In this document: piece after piece, positions 44,873 to 53,428 of the stretch
Layout of the letters: each line of letters opens with the position of its first letter
Numbering within the stretch: position 1 is the stretch's first letter
DNA from: Thiobacillus sp.
GTDB taxonomy: Bacteria; Pseudomonadota; Gammaproteobacteria; Burkholderiales; Thiobacillaceae
Assembly (NCBI GenBank): GCA_024709165.1
Contig: JANJXF010000107.1
Location: forward strand, 1-58,219
Direction: 5' to 3'
Length of the DNA stretch: 58,219 bases
Notes under the pieces: model-generated
What the model was told of the DNA's origin: nothing
The model's input: only the letters and a program-made list of their open reading frames with translations
Database searches by the model: none
Program-made: the position numbers and the translations under genes

Positions 44873-45222
44873 TGCCGTCGCGCGTGGATTTTGCCCCGGA
44901 CCTGGCGCGCCTGGTCGTGTTGGGCAGCGCCGGACTGGCGGAGGGCTTTCGCCTCGTCGGTGCCGAGGTTCATGCCGACGCCGATGCCGCCGCACTCGAC
45001 CGCGTGCTCGAAGACCTCACACGCAGCGGGGACGCCGCACTCGTTCTGCTGGAATCCACGCTTGCGCGCGTCGGCAGCCCTTGGCTCGAACGCCTGCGCA
45101 ACGAGGGCGGACGAATCGTCATCACCGAACTGCCGCCATTACCGTCGCCCGAGGCCTACGCGCCGGCCGTCGACGAGGTGGTGCAGACGGTGTTGGGGCC
45201 GGATGCGTTGCGCGCGGATTGA
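44872..45222 (+). CDS. V-type ATPase subunit F
   Basis: A 116-residue central-stalk subunit. ATG 44872 overlaps the subunit K stop. The Rossmann-like core reads 'RLVVLGSAGLAEGFRLVGA' and 'DAALVLLESTLARVG', with a C-terminal 'VDEVVQTVLG'. Subunit F sits with D in the rotor and can affect ATP hydrolysis. A 76-bp gap separates it from subunit E. Confidence 0.88.
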   Translation: MPSRVDFAPDLARLVVLGSAGLAEGFRLVGAEVHADADAAALDRVLEDLTRSGDAALVLLESTLARVGSPWLERLRNEGGRIVITELPPLPSPEAYAPAVDEVVQTVLGPDALRAD

Positions 45223-45298
45223 GCGGCATGGGTCGAGGGTGTTCTTGAGGTGTCCGACTTGACGATTGTGTTCCAACGAATTGAGGAAATGGCAAACA

Positions 45299-45949
45299 AT
45301 GGATGATGTCTCGCAGGTTGCGCAACTCGAGGAGGCCCTGCTGCAGCAGGCCGGATCGCTTGCCCGCGAACATCTGAAGAATGCCGAAGCGTCGCGCGCG
45401 CGCATCCTCGCCGACTCGGCGGAGAAGCTGAAATCGGAGGAGGCCCGCGAAGTGCTCGCAGCCAAGGTCGAGGCGGAGCGTCTCGTGCGGCGGAAAACGC
45501 AGGCGGCCGAAACGCGGCTCGCGGCCGAACTCGACCGCCTGCGCTGGGCACTCACCGAGGCTGCGCTCGCGGAGGTGAAACGCGCCTTCCACGAACTGGT
45601 GCAGGACGACACGCGCTATCCCGGCGTCATCGAAGCCTGGCTTGCCGCCGCGGCGCAGGCGCTGCCGCCCGGGGATCTCGTCGTCGAAATGCGGGGCGAG
45701 GACGAACATCGCCTCGCGCCACGGTGGCCCGATCTCGCCGCGCGTGCCGCGCCGGATCGTTGCGCGACGCTGGCTGTGCACCGCCAGCCAAGCGAGGGGG
45801 GACTTCGCGTGCGGCTGGCTGATGGCCGCGCCCAGGTCGACCAGACCTTCGAAGCGCGCCAGGCGCGACTCGCCGACGAACTCGCACGCGTGGCGATGGA
45901 ACGCCTGTTTGCCAGCGCGCCGGATCTGGGGACACTGGTTCATGGGTGA
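45299..45949 (+). CDS. ntpE: V-type ATPase subunit E (peripheral stalk)
   Basis: A 216-residue stalk protein. ATG 45299 has GAGGAAATGGCAAACA upstream. The N-terminal half is coiled coil ('AREHLKNAEASRARILADS'), followed by a mixed C-terminal head with 'DDTRYPGVIEAWLAAAA' and 'GLRVRLADGRAQVDQTFEAR', typical for E subunits that bind the A/B head. A palindromic heptad repeat lies between it and the subunit A gene. Confidence 0.9.
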   Translation: MDDVSQVAQLEEALLQQAGSLAREHLKNAEASRARILADSAEKLKSEEAREVLAAKVEAERLVRRKTQAAETRLAAELDRLRWALTEAALAEVKRAFHELVQDDTRYPGVIEAWLAAAAQALPPGDLVVEMRGEDEHRLAPRWPDLAARAAPDRCATLAVHRQPSEGGLRVRLADGRAQVDQTFEARQARLADELARVAMERLFASAPDLGTLVHG

Positions 45950-45959
45950 GGAGGAAGCG

Positions 45960-46035
45960 GTGAGCAGTGAGCAGTGAGCGGTGGTGGTGACGGTGTTCGA
46001 CCGCTCACCGCTCCCCGTTCACCGCCTTCCGCTCC
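45960..46035. repeat. Heptad-periodic palindromic repeat, subunit E-A gap
   Basis: Left arm GTGAGCA-GTGAGCA-GTGAGCG and right arm CGCTCAC-CGCTCCC-CGTTCAC are complementary with a 7-base period. The loop is about 20 bases. Confidence 0.8.
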
Positions 46036-46052
46036 CACATTCATAAAAGACG

Positions 46053-47825
46053 ATGGGCAAGATTCTCGAAATCAACGGACCGCTGGTCAAGCTCGAACTG
46101 CCGCAGACGCTGATCGGCGAGCAGGTGCGCGTGGGACGCATGGGGCTGGTCGGCGAGGTGATCGGCCGCGACGGCGACACGGCACTGGCACAGCTTTACG
46201 AGGACACCGCGGGACTGCGACCCGGCGAAGCCGCCGAGGGACTTGGCTGGCCGCTGTCGGTGGAACTCGGACCGGGGCTCCTCGGTGCCATCTTCGACGG
46301 CGTGCAGCGACCCTTGCACGCCGTGCGGGCACACAGCGGCGACCGCATCGCACGCGGCGTCTCCGTGCCGGCCCTGTCGCGTGAGGCACGCTGGCGGTTC
46401 GTGCCCGAGGCGCAGGCTGGCCGCACGCTTGCCGGTGGCGACGTGCTCGGCACGGTGCAGGAAACCGCATCGATCCGCCACCGCATCCTGGTGCCGCCGT
46501 TGCTGCGTGGCGAACTGCTGGAACTCGCGCCGGAAGGCGACTATACGGTGGACGAAACCATAGGCCGGGTGAAGCTCGCCGACGGCCGCATCGAGAAACT
46601 CGCGCTGTTCCATCGCTGGCCGGTGCGCACGCCGCGCCCGTTCCGCGAGCGCGACCATGCCGTGGCGCCGCTCATCACCGGACAGCGCATCCTCGACACC
46701 TTCTATCCGCTGCTGAAGGGCGGCAAGGCAGCGATTCCCGGCCCCTTCGGCGCCGGCAAGACCATGCTGCAGCAGCAGATCGCACGCTGGTGCAACGCCG
46801 AGATCGTCGTCTACGTCGGCTGCGGCGAGCGCGGCAACGAGCTGACCGACGTGCTCGAGTTCATGCCCCAACTCACCGATCCGCACACTGGCCGGCCGCT
46901 GATGGAGCGCACCCTGCTGGTCGCCAACACCTCCAACATGCCGGTGGTCGCGCGCGAGGCCTCGGTCTATGTCGGCATCACGCTCGCCGAGTATTTCCGC
47001 GACCAGGGCTATGACGTGGTCATGGTCGCCGACTCCACCAGCCGCTGGGCCGAAGCGCTGCGCGAGGTGTCCGGCCGGCTCGGCCAGATGCCGGTGGAGG
47101 AGGGCTATCCTGCCTATCTCGGTTCGCGCCTCGCGGCCTTCTACGAACGCGCGGGACGCGTCGAGACGCTTGCCGGCGATCACGGTTCGGTGACCCTGAT
47201 CGGTGCGGTGAGCCCGCCCGGCGGCGACTTTTCCGAACCCGTCACCAGCCATACGAAAGAGATCATCCAGACGTTCTGGGCCCTGTCGAAGGAGCTTGCC
47301 GACGCGCGCCATTACCCCGCAGTCGACTGGCTGGAAAGCTTTTCCGGCTACGTGAAGTCGGCCGCGAAATGGTGGACCGAGGAAGTTGATCCCCAATGGG
47401 AACGCGCGCGCGCCGCAGCGCTGGATCTGCTCGCCGCTTCGGAGGAATTGCAGCGCATCGTCAATCTCGTCGGCGTCGAGGCTTTGTCGTCCGAACAGCG
47501 CTGGACGCTGGAATCCGCGAGTCTGCTCAAGGAAGGCCTGCTGCAGCAGGCCGCCACCGACGAGATCGACAGCTTCGCCTCGCCGCAGAAGCAGTTCGCG
47601 CTGCTCGCCGCGCTGCTGGAAATCCACCGGCAGGGGCTGAAACTCGTAAAGCGCGGCGTGCCCGCCCGCCGCCTCATCGAGTTGCCGCTGCTGGCGCAGG
47701 CGCGACGCTGGAAGAGCCAGCACGGTTCGGACGACATCGAGGCGCTGAAAGCGAAGATTGCCAAAATTCCGCAGGCGTTCGAGCCGCTGCTGGAAGAATA
47801 CGTGACGGAATCGGAGGGGGGATGA
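46053..47825 (+). CDS. ntpA: V-type ATPase catalytic subunit A
   Basis: A 590-residue catalytic subunit. It has 'MGKILEINGPLVKLELP' at the N-terminus, the Walker A 'PFGAGKTMLQQQIARW', 'CGERGNELTDVLEF' with the catalytic glutamate, Walker B in 'GYDVVMVADSTSRWAEAL' and 'SPPGGDFSEPVT'. The non-homologous region that separates A from F-type beta is present. Long intergenic repeats on either side mark it within the operon. Confidence 0.96.
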   Translation: MGKILEINGPLVKLELPQTLIGEQVRVGRMGLVGEVIGRDGDTALAQLYEDTAGLRPGEAAEGLGWPLSVELGPGLLGAIFDGVQRPLHAVRAHSGDRIARGVSVPALSREARWRFVPEAQAGRTLAGGDVLGTVQETASIRHRILVPPLLRGELLELAPEGDYTVDETIGRVKLADGRIEKLALFHRWPVRTPRPFRERDHAVAPLITGQRILDTFYPLLKGGKAAIPGPFGAGKTMLQQQIARWCNAEIVVYVGCGERGNELTDVLEFMPQLTDPHTGRPLMERTLLVANTSNMPVVAREASVYVGITLAEYFRDQGYDVVMVADSTSRWAEALREVSGRLGQMPVEEGYPAYLGSRLAAFYERAGRVETLAGDHGSVTLIGAVSPPGGDFSEPVTSHTKEIIQTFWALSKELADARHYPAVDWLESFSGYVKSAAKWWTEEVDPQWERARAAALDLLAASEELQRIVNLVGVEALSSEQRWTLESASLLKEGLLQQAATDEIDSFASPQKQFALLAALLEIHRQGLKLVKRGVPARRLIELPLLAQARRWKSQHGSDDIEALKAKIAKIPQAFEPLLEEYVTESEGG

Positions 47826-47958
47826 ACAGGGCGGCGAGCTTGCGGAGCAGGACGAGGTTTGGCGGATGGTCCGGCGCGGACGATGCGCTGGCCTCATTCT
47901 CTCTCTCGACCGCTCGCCCGCGAGGGGAGAGGGGTTGGCAAAAACTCGGAGCCATGCC
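47826..47958. other. Gap between ATPase subunits A and B with a CTCTC/GAGAG hairpin
   Basis: The gap includes CTCTCTCTCG ... CGAGGGGAGAG (about 47898-47931), an imperfect stem unlike the heptad repeats. No ORF or promoter was recognised. The ribosome site of subunit B is weak. Confidence 0.5.
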
Positions 47959-49341
47959 ATGAAGCACGTCGAATTCCGCACCGCCGCATCCGCTCAGGGC
48001 GGACTCGTCGTCATGGACGGCGTGCCGGGCGTCGCGGCGGGGTCGCGCGTGCAACTGCGCGATCATGCCGGACGCCTGCGCTCGGGGCTGGTCATCCGCA
48101 GCGCCGATGACGCTGTGCTCGTTGAGGTCTTCGAAGGCACCGACGAACTCGATCTCGAACGCACCTGGGTGCGTTTCCTCGACGAGCCTTTCCGCCTGCC
48201 GCTGTCGCGCGATATTCTCGGTCGCGTGTTCAACGGCGCCGGCCTGCCGCGTGACGGGCGCCCGCCTATCGTTTCCGCCGATCGCCGCGACATCAACGGT
48301 GAGCCGCTCAATCCCGCAGCGCGCGCCTATCCACGCGAATTCATCCAGACCGGCATCTCCGCCATCGACGGCATGAATTCGCTCACCCGCGGGCAGAAAC
48401 TGCCGATCTTTTCCGGAAGCGGGCTGCCGCACAACCGGGTGGCGGCGCAGATCGTGCGCCAGGCGCGGCTCCTGGGCGAAGCGTCGGCCGAGTTCGTCGT
48501 CGTGTTCGCCGCGTTTGGTGCCTCGCATGCCGATGCGCGCTTCTTCCAGGAGAGCTTCGAGGAATCCGGCGTGCTCAACAAGGTGGTGATGTTCCTCAAC
48601 CTTGCCGACGAGCCTGTGATCGAACGCCTGCTGACGCCGCGTGCTGCGCTTACCGCCGCCGAGTATCTCGCCTTCGACCTCGACTATCACGTGCTGGTGG
48701 TGATGACCGACATGACCGCCTACGCCGAGGCGCTGCGCGAAGTCGCGGTGCTGCGCGGCGACGTGCCGGCACGCAAGGGCTATCCGGGTTACCTCTATTC
48801 CGATCTCGCCGAGATCTACGAGCGGGCCGGACGCATCAAGAACCGGCGCGGCTCCATCACCATGATCCCCGTGTTGTCCATGCCGTCCGACGACATCACC
48901 CATCCGATTCCCGACCTCACCGGCTACATCACGGAGGGCCAGATCGTGCTCGGGCGCGAGCTCGCCAACCAGGGCGTGTACCCGCCGGTCACCGTGCTGC
49001 CGTCCCTTTCAAGATTGATGAAGGACGGCATCGGCAAGAACTTCACCCGCGAGGACCACCCGCACGTCGCCAGTCAGCTCTTCGCCAGCTACGCCCGCGC
49101 GCTGGAAGTACGTGGCCTGGCCGCCATCATCGGCGCGGAGGAATTGAGCGACACCGACCGCCGCGCGCTCGATTTCGCCGAAGCCTTCGAGCGCCGTTTC
49201 ATCGGCCAGGGCGAGGACGAAGACCGCAGCATCCACGAAACCCTCAACCTCGCCTGGGACCTGTTGTCCATGCTGCCGCCCGAATCGCTCATCCGCGTCA
49301 CCGAGGAGGAACTGGCGAAGTATCACAGGGGGGCGGCATGA
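47959..49341 (+). CDS. ntpB: V-type ATPase regulatory subunit B
   Basis: A 460-residue non-catalytic nucleotide-binding subunit. ATG 47959 ('MKHVEFRTAASAQGGLV') is used; the longer track ORF reads through the repeat. The P-loop is degenerate ('FSGSGLPHNRVAAQIV'), as expected for B. 'FVVVFAAFGASHADARFF', 'VVMTDMTAYAEALREV' and 'SRLMKDGIGKNFTREDHP' are family blocks. It alternates with A in the hexameric head. Confidence 0.95.
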   Translation: MKHVEFRTAASAQGGLVVMDGVPGVAAGSRVQLRDHAGRLRSGLVIRSADDAVLVEVFEGTDELDLERTWVRFLDEPFRLPLSRDILGRVFNGAGLPRDGRPPIVSADRRDINGEPLNPAARAYPREFIQTGISAIDGMNSLTRGQKLPIFSGSGLPHNRVAAQIVRQARLLGEASAEFVVVFAAFGASHADARFFQESFEESGVLNKVVMFLNLADEPVIERLLTPRAALTAAEYLAFDLDYHVLVVMTDMTAYAEALREVAVLRGDVPARKGYPGYLYSDLAEIYERAGRIKNRRGSITMIPVLSMPSDDITHPIPDLTGYITEGQIVLGRELANQGVYPPVTVLPSLSRLMKDGIGKNFTREDHPHVASQLFASYARALEVRGLAAIIGAEELSDTDRRALDFAEAFERRFIGQGEDEDRSIHETLNLAWDLLSMLPPESLIRVTEEELAKYHRGAA

Positions 49342-49346
49342 AACGG

Positions 49347-49410
49347 GTGAGCGGTCAGCGGTAAGCGGACAACTCCGCCGCGCTGCCACCCGTGCCACTC
49401 GCCACTCACC
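49347..49410. repeat. Heptad-periodic repeat, subunit B-D gap
   Basis: GTGAGCG-GTCAGCG-GTAAGCG and, after a spacer, CCCGTGC-CACTCGC-CACTCAC show the same 7-base period. The arms pair imperfectly. Confidence 0.7.
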
Positions 49411-49411
49411 A

Positions 49412-50032
49412 ATGAAAAAACGCCTCTCCGTTCCCCCGACCAAGAGCGCGCTGCTGCAGGTCAGCCGTCAAACCCGCTTTCTCGAACAGGGTCGGCAGAT
49501 GCTGGAAAAGAAGCGCGATCTGTTGACCCGCCTGGTCTACGAACGTCTCGCACAGTACCGCACACTGCGCGCTCAGGCGCAGGGCGAACTCGCCGAGGCC
49601 TACCGCTGGCTCGGCATCGTGCAGATGCGCATGGGCGCGCAGATGCTGCAACAGGCATCCACGGGGATGGGGCCGGCGGTGGCGATCCGCGTCGTCGCGC
49701 GCTCCAGCGTCGGCGTCGAGTATCCCAGCGTCAGCGCCGAGCCGTTGCCGTTGCAGCCGGTCGGCCTGATGTGGACCGACGTCAGTTTTGACGAAGCGCG
49801 CCAGCGCCTGCGCGAGCTGACGGTGACGCTGGCACACCTGGGCGAGGCGGAGAACGCCCTGTGGCGCCTGCTCGCCGCCAGCCGCAAGACGCAAAAGCGC
49901 GTCAATGCACTAAAGTACAACATCATCCCGCGCTACCGGGCGACGGTGCAGCACATCCGCGCCGCGCTGGAAGAGGACGAGCGCAACACGCTGTTCCAGA
50001 TCAAGGTACTGCGCGCCCGTCCAATTGTCTGA
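49412..50032 (+). CDS. ntpD: V-type ATPase subunit D (central rotor)
   Basis: A 206-residue helical rotor subunit. N-terminal 'SVPPTKSALLQVSRQTRFLEQG' and C-terminal 'KTQKRVNALKYNIIPRYRAT' plus 'IRAALEEDERNTLFQIKVL' match the D family; the two long helices form the coiled rotor axis. It is the last ATPase gene, ending 13 bp before the phosphorylase ATG. The operon set (G-like, C, I, K, F, E, A, B, D) is complete. Confidence 0.94.
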   Translation: MKKRLSVPPTKSALLQVSRQTRFLEQGRQMLEKKRDLLTRLVYERLAQYRTLRAQAQGELAEAYRWLGIVQMRMGAQMLQQASTGMGPAVAIRVVARSSVGVEYPSVSAEPLPLQPVGLMWTDVSFDEARQRLRELTVTLAHLGEAENALWRLLAASRKTQKRVNALKYNIIPRYRATVQHIRAALEEDERNTLFQIKVLRARPIV

Positions 50033-50045
50033 TAGACCTCGACGG

Positions 50046-52586
50046 ATGCACGCCGCCATGAAAGCACAGCCACATCCATTCCTGCGACCGCTTCCCGAGG
50101 GGCTGGAGGCGCTGGTCGAGCTTGCCCTCGATCTGCGCTGGACCTGGAGCCATGCGGCCGACACACTGTGGCAGGAGATCGATCCTGCGGTGTGGGCGCG
50201 CACCGGCAATCCCTGGCTGATCCTGCAGAGCGTGTCGCAGCGGCGTCTTGACCTGCTGGCGAAGGATCCCGCATTTCGTGCCGAACTGGCACGCCTCGAC
50301 CAGTCGCGGTGCGACTATCTCACGGGAGCGGAGTGGTTCGGCGCAAACCATGCGGAGCAGGATATCCTCATTGCCTACTTCAGCATGGAATACGGCCTGG
50401 CGGAGGCGCTGCCGCTGTATTCGGGCGGCCTGGGCGTGCTGGCCGGCGATCACCTGAAGACGGCGAGCGATCTGGGCGTGCCGCTGGTCGCCGTCGGCCT
50501 GCTCTACCAGGAAGGCTACTTCCGCCAGATGCTCGACGCACGTGGCAGGCAGCTTGAAATCTATCCCTACAACACGCCGACCAGCCTGCCCATCACGCCG
50601 GTGCGCAATGACAGCGGCGGCTGGCTGGGGGTGCCGATCCAGTTGTCGGGAAGGGTGCTGGTGTTGCGCGTATGGCAGGCGCAGGCCGGACGCGTCACGC
50701 TGCTTCTCCTCGACAGCAACGACCCGATGAACAGCCCGGCCGACCGCGGCATCACCGGCAAGCTGTACGGCGGCGGCGTGGAAATGCGGCTGATGCAGGA
50801 GATCGTGCTCGGCATCGGGGGCTGGCGGGTGCTGGAAGCGCTCGATCTGCACCCGGACGTCTGCCATCTGAACGAGGGACACGCCGCGCTGGTAACGCTC
50901 GAGCGCGCGCGCGACTATATGCACCAGCACCAGGTGGATCTGGCTGAAGCGATCTGGGCGACGCGCGCCGGCAACGTGTTCACCACCCACACTCCCGTTG
51001 CCGCGGCCTTCGACACCTTTCCCATGGCGCTATTGAAGGAGTACGGCGGCCAGTTCGCACGCGAGATCGGCGTTGCCCCCGACGAACTGCTGGCACTGGG
51101 GCGTCTCGACCCGCGCAACGGCAACGAGGCGTTCAACATGGCGTTTCTCGCTGCGCGCACCTGCGGCTGGATCAACGGCGTCAGCCGGCTGCACGGCGAG
51201 GTGAGCCGGCGCATATTCCAGCCGCTCTACCCGCAGTGGCCGGAACGCGAGGTACCCGTGTGCCACATCACCAACGGCGTGCACGTACCGTCGTGGGATT
51301 CGCCCTGGGCGGACGAGATATGGACCGAAGCAAGCGGCAAGGAGCGCTGGCGCGGATCCCTGGAAGCGCTTGCCGGCGCGATCCATGCGCTCGACGACGA
51401 TACCCTGTGGTCGCTGTGCGGTCGCGAGCGCCATGACCTGGTGCGTTACGCCCGCCTGCGTCTGGCTCGTCAGATGGGACAGCGTGGCGCCACCGCCGAG
51501 GCGCTCAGGCAGGCCGACCATGTGCTCGATCCGAACGCACTGACCCTGGGCTTCGCCCGGCGCTTCGCCGAATACAAGCGTCCCAATCTGCTGCTCACCG
51601 ACCCCGATCGTCTGGCCCGCCTGCTGGTCGATCCCGCGCGCCCGGTGCAGATCATCGTCGCCGGCAAGGCTCATCCGCAGGATGAAAATGGCAAGCGCTT
51701 CATCCAGGCCTGGTCCGAATTCGTGAACCGGCCGGATATCCGCACGCGAGCTGTGTTTCTGGAGGACTACGACATGGCGCTGGCTCAGGAACTGGTGCAG
51801 GGTATCGACGTGTGGATCAATACGCCGCGTCGCCCGTGGGAGGCGAGCGGCACCTCGGGCATGAAGGTGCTGGTCAATGGCGGCCTCAATCTCTCCGAGC
51901 GCGACGGCTGGTGGGCGGAAGTGTGCAACGGGTCGTCGGAAGTGGGCTGGTCGCTCGGCGACGGTCAGGAACATCCGGAGCCGGGCTGGGACGCGGTGGA
52001 AGCCGAACAGCTGTATCGCCTGCTGGAAAGCGAAATCGTCCCGCTCTTTTATCAGCGCGACGCGCAGGGCATTCCGCGCGCGTGGGTGGCGCGCATGCGC
52101 GAGAGCATGTCGCAGCTCGCACCGCAATTCAGCAGCAACCGCATGCTGCAGGAATACGTGCGCGATGCGTATCTGCCCGCCGCTGCGGCGTTCCGGCGAC
52201 GCGCCGCCGACAAGGGACGGCTGGCCACGGAACTTGCCGAATGGGAGATGTTCCTCAGGCAGCACTGGGACGCGATTCGCCTGAGCCAGCTCGAGATCCA
52301 GGCGCGTCCCGGTGGCTGGCATTTCACCCTGCACGTCTACCTGGGCGAGATCCTGCCGGAGCAAGTCCAGGTTCAGCTGTACGCCGATCCGCTTGATGGC
52401 GATGCGAGCGCTCCATGGATCATGCGGCCCACAAGCGCCATTCCAGGGGCCGCACACGGCTTCGCCTATGCTTGCGAAATCGACACCGTACGCCCGGCGG
52501 AGCACTTTACCCCACGCATCGTCGCGTGGCATGCACAGGCACGCGTTCCTGCCGAACTGAACCTGATCCGCTGGTACCACCCCTGA
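50046..52586 (+). CDS. glgP: Alpha-glucan (glycogen) phosphorylase, GT35
   Basis: An 846-residue PLP enzyme releasing glucose-1-phosphate from alpha-glucans. The ATG 50046 is used; TTG 50025 and ATG 50058 are alternatives and none has a strong ribosome site. The N-terminal DUF3417-type region ('LVELALDLRWTWSHAADTLW') marks the short bacterial/archaeal class. Core motifs: 'YFSMEYGLAEALPLYSGGLG', 'HLNEGHAALVTLERA', 'GFARRFAEYKRPNLLL' and the PLP lysine in 'WEASGTSGMKVLVNGG'. It follows the ATPase operon on the same strand. Confidence 0.93.
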   Translation: MHAAMKAQPHPFLRPLPEGLEALVELALDLRWTWSHAADTLWQEIDPAVWARTGNPWLILQSVSQRRLDLLAKDPAFRAELARLDQSRCDYLTGAEWFGANHAEQDILIAYFSMEYGLAEALPLYSGGLGVLAGDHLKTASDLGVPLVAVGLLYQEGYFRQMLDARGRQLEIYPYNTPTSLPITPVRNDSGGWLGVPIQLSGRVLVLRVWQAQAGRVTLLLLDSNDPMNSPADRGITGKLYGGGVEMRLMQEIVLGIGGWRVLEALDLHPDVCHLNEGHAALVTLERARDYMHQHQVDLAEAIWATRAGNVFTTHTPVAAAFDTFPMALLKEYGGQFAREIGVAPDELLALGRLDPRNGNEAFNMAFLAARTCGWINGVSRLHGEVSRRIFQPLYPQWPEREVPVCHITNGVHVPSWDSPWADEIWTEASGKERWRGSLEALAGAIHALDDDTLWSLCGRERHDLVRYARLRLARQMGQRGATAEALRQADHVLDPNALTLGFARRFAEYKRPNLLLTDPDRLARLLVDPARPVQIIVAGKAHPQDENGKRFIQAWSEFVNRPDIRTRAVFLEDYDMALAQELVQGIDVWINTPRRPWEASGTSGMKVLVNGGLNLSERDGWWAEVCNGSSEVGWSLGDGQEHPEPGWDAVEAEQLYRLLESEIVPLFYQRDAQGIPRAWVARMRESMSQLAPQFSSNRMLQEYVRDAYLPAAAAFRRRAADKGRLATELAEWEMFLRQHWDAIRLSQLEIQARPGGWHFTLHVYLGEILPEQVQVQLYADPLDGDASAPWIMRPTSAIPGAAHGFAYACEIDTVRPAEHFTPRIVAWHAQARVPAELNLIRWYHP

Positions 52587-52646
52587 TTACGGCGTCGTTC
52601 AGTGCAGACCATTCCGCATTGCAAACCAAAGAGACACGGAGACGCC

Positions 52647-52688
52647 GGGAAACCCACAAAACGTGGGTTCGTCACGCCGTTTCCCCCT
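52647..52688. other. Nested hairpins between convergent glgP and DUF488 genes
   Basis: AACCCAC-AAAAC-GTGGGTT (52651-52669) is a perfect 7-bp stem. GGGAAA before it and TTTCCC after it can form an outer stem. There is no proper U-run on either strand, so terminator function is uncertain. Confidence 0.4.
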
Positions 52689-52722
52689 TGCTCTCGGGGC
52701 GATGGATTGCGCGGTGTCTGCC

Positions 52723-53289
52723 TCACGAACCCTGCTTCGCCGGATAGCTCAGCCGCGTGCCTTCGACCTCGGCGAAAGACGTGAGCGTGTGCATCCGGTA
52801 ACTGCTTCCCGAAAAAATTTCCACCACCGGCACGCCGTGCACGCCTAGGGCATCGGCCACCAGCGAGCGGTGACAGCGCCACGGCACCGCCTCCGCGCAC
52901 ATGATGGCGATGCGTTTCTCATGGCTCATGCGGATCAGTTCATCCAGCGCGGCGTCGAAGGCCGGTGTCTGCATGTAATCCGCATACCCGCGAAAGCTCT
53001 CGTTGCGCCAGCCTGTGTTGACCGAGTCCTTGTGTGGGTGACGCAAACCGCCCAAGGCCGGCATGGGCACGTAGTCGATTCCTGACGTCGGAAGGCTGGC
53101 AGCCAGCGCATCGGCGTTGAACTGCGGGTTGTGCCGCGAGCGCGGGATGCTGCGGATGTCGGCGAGCTGTTCGATGCCGTAGGTGCGTAGCACGGCAATG
53201 AACTCCGCGATCGTCCGCGACGAATGTCCGACGGTGAACACGCAGCCCTCGGGCCAGTGCGCGTCCCGTGGCGGAGAAAGTTTGCCCAT
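52723..53289 (-). CDS. DUF488 family protein
   Basis: A 188-residue protein of uncharacterised family DUF488. Family signatures are 'VFTVGHSSRTIAEFIAVL', 'LADIRSIPRSRHNPQFN', 'PMPALGGLRHPHKDSVN', 'FRGYADYMQT' and 'AIMCAEAVPWRCHRSLVAD'. The conserved cysteine and histidine/arginine residues suggest an enzyme, but no reaction is established. It is divergent from the FAD reductase gene, 139 bp away. Confidence 0.9.
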   Translation of the reverse strand: MGKLSPPRDAHWPEGCVFTVGHSSRTIAEFIAVLRTYGIEQLADIRSIPRSRHNPQFNADALAASLPTSGIDYVPMPALGGLRHPHKDSVNTGWRNESFRGYADYMQTPAFDAALDELIRMSHEKRIAIMCAEAVPWRCHRSLVADALGVHGVPVVEIFSGSSYRMHTLTSFAEVEGTRLSYPAKQGS

Positions 53290-53376
53290 CGTTCACGCTC
53301 CTGATGCATCGTGCGCCTGCACCAGCAAGACCGAGCCTGCAGGATCGTCAGCAAAAACTTCAGCGCATCCTATCAT

Positions 53377-53412
53377 GTGCAGGAGGCGGACGCCGTCAAC
53401 GCCGTCCTGCAC
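53377..53412 (+). promoter_or_regulatory. Leader hairpin before the FAD reductase
   Basis: GTGCAGGA (53377-53384) and TCCTGCAC (53405-53412) are perfect 8-bp arms with a further partly paired GCGG/CCG inner stem. The structure ends 16 bases before the ATG, just upstream of the ACGGAGGC ribosome site. It could stabilise or regulate the message. Confidence 0.45.
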
Positions 53413-53428
53413 AGTTACGGAGGCAATC

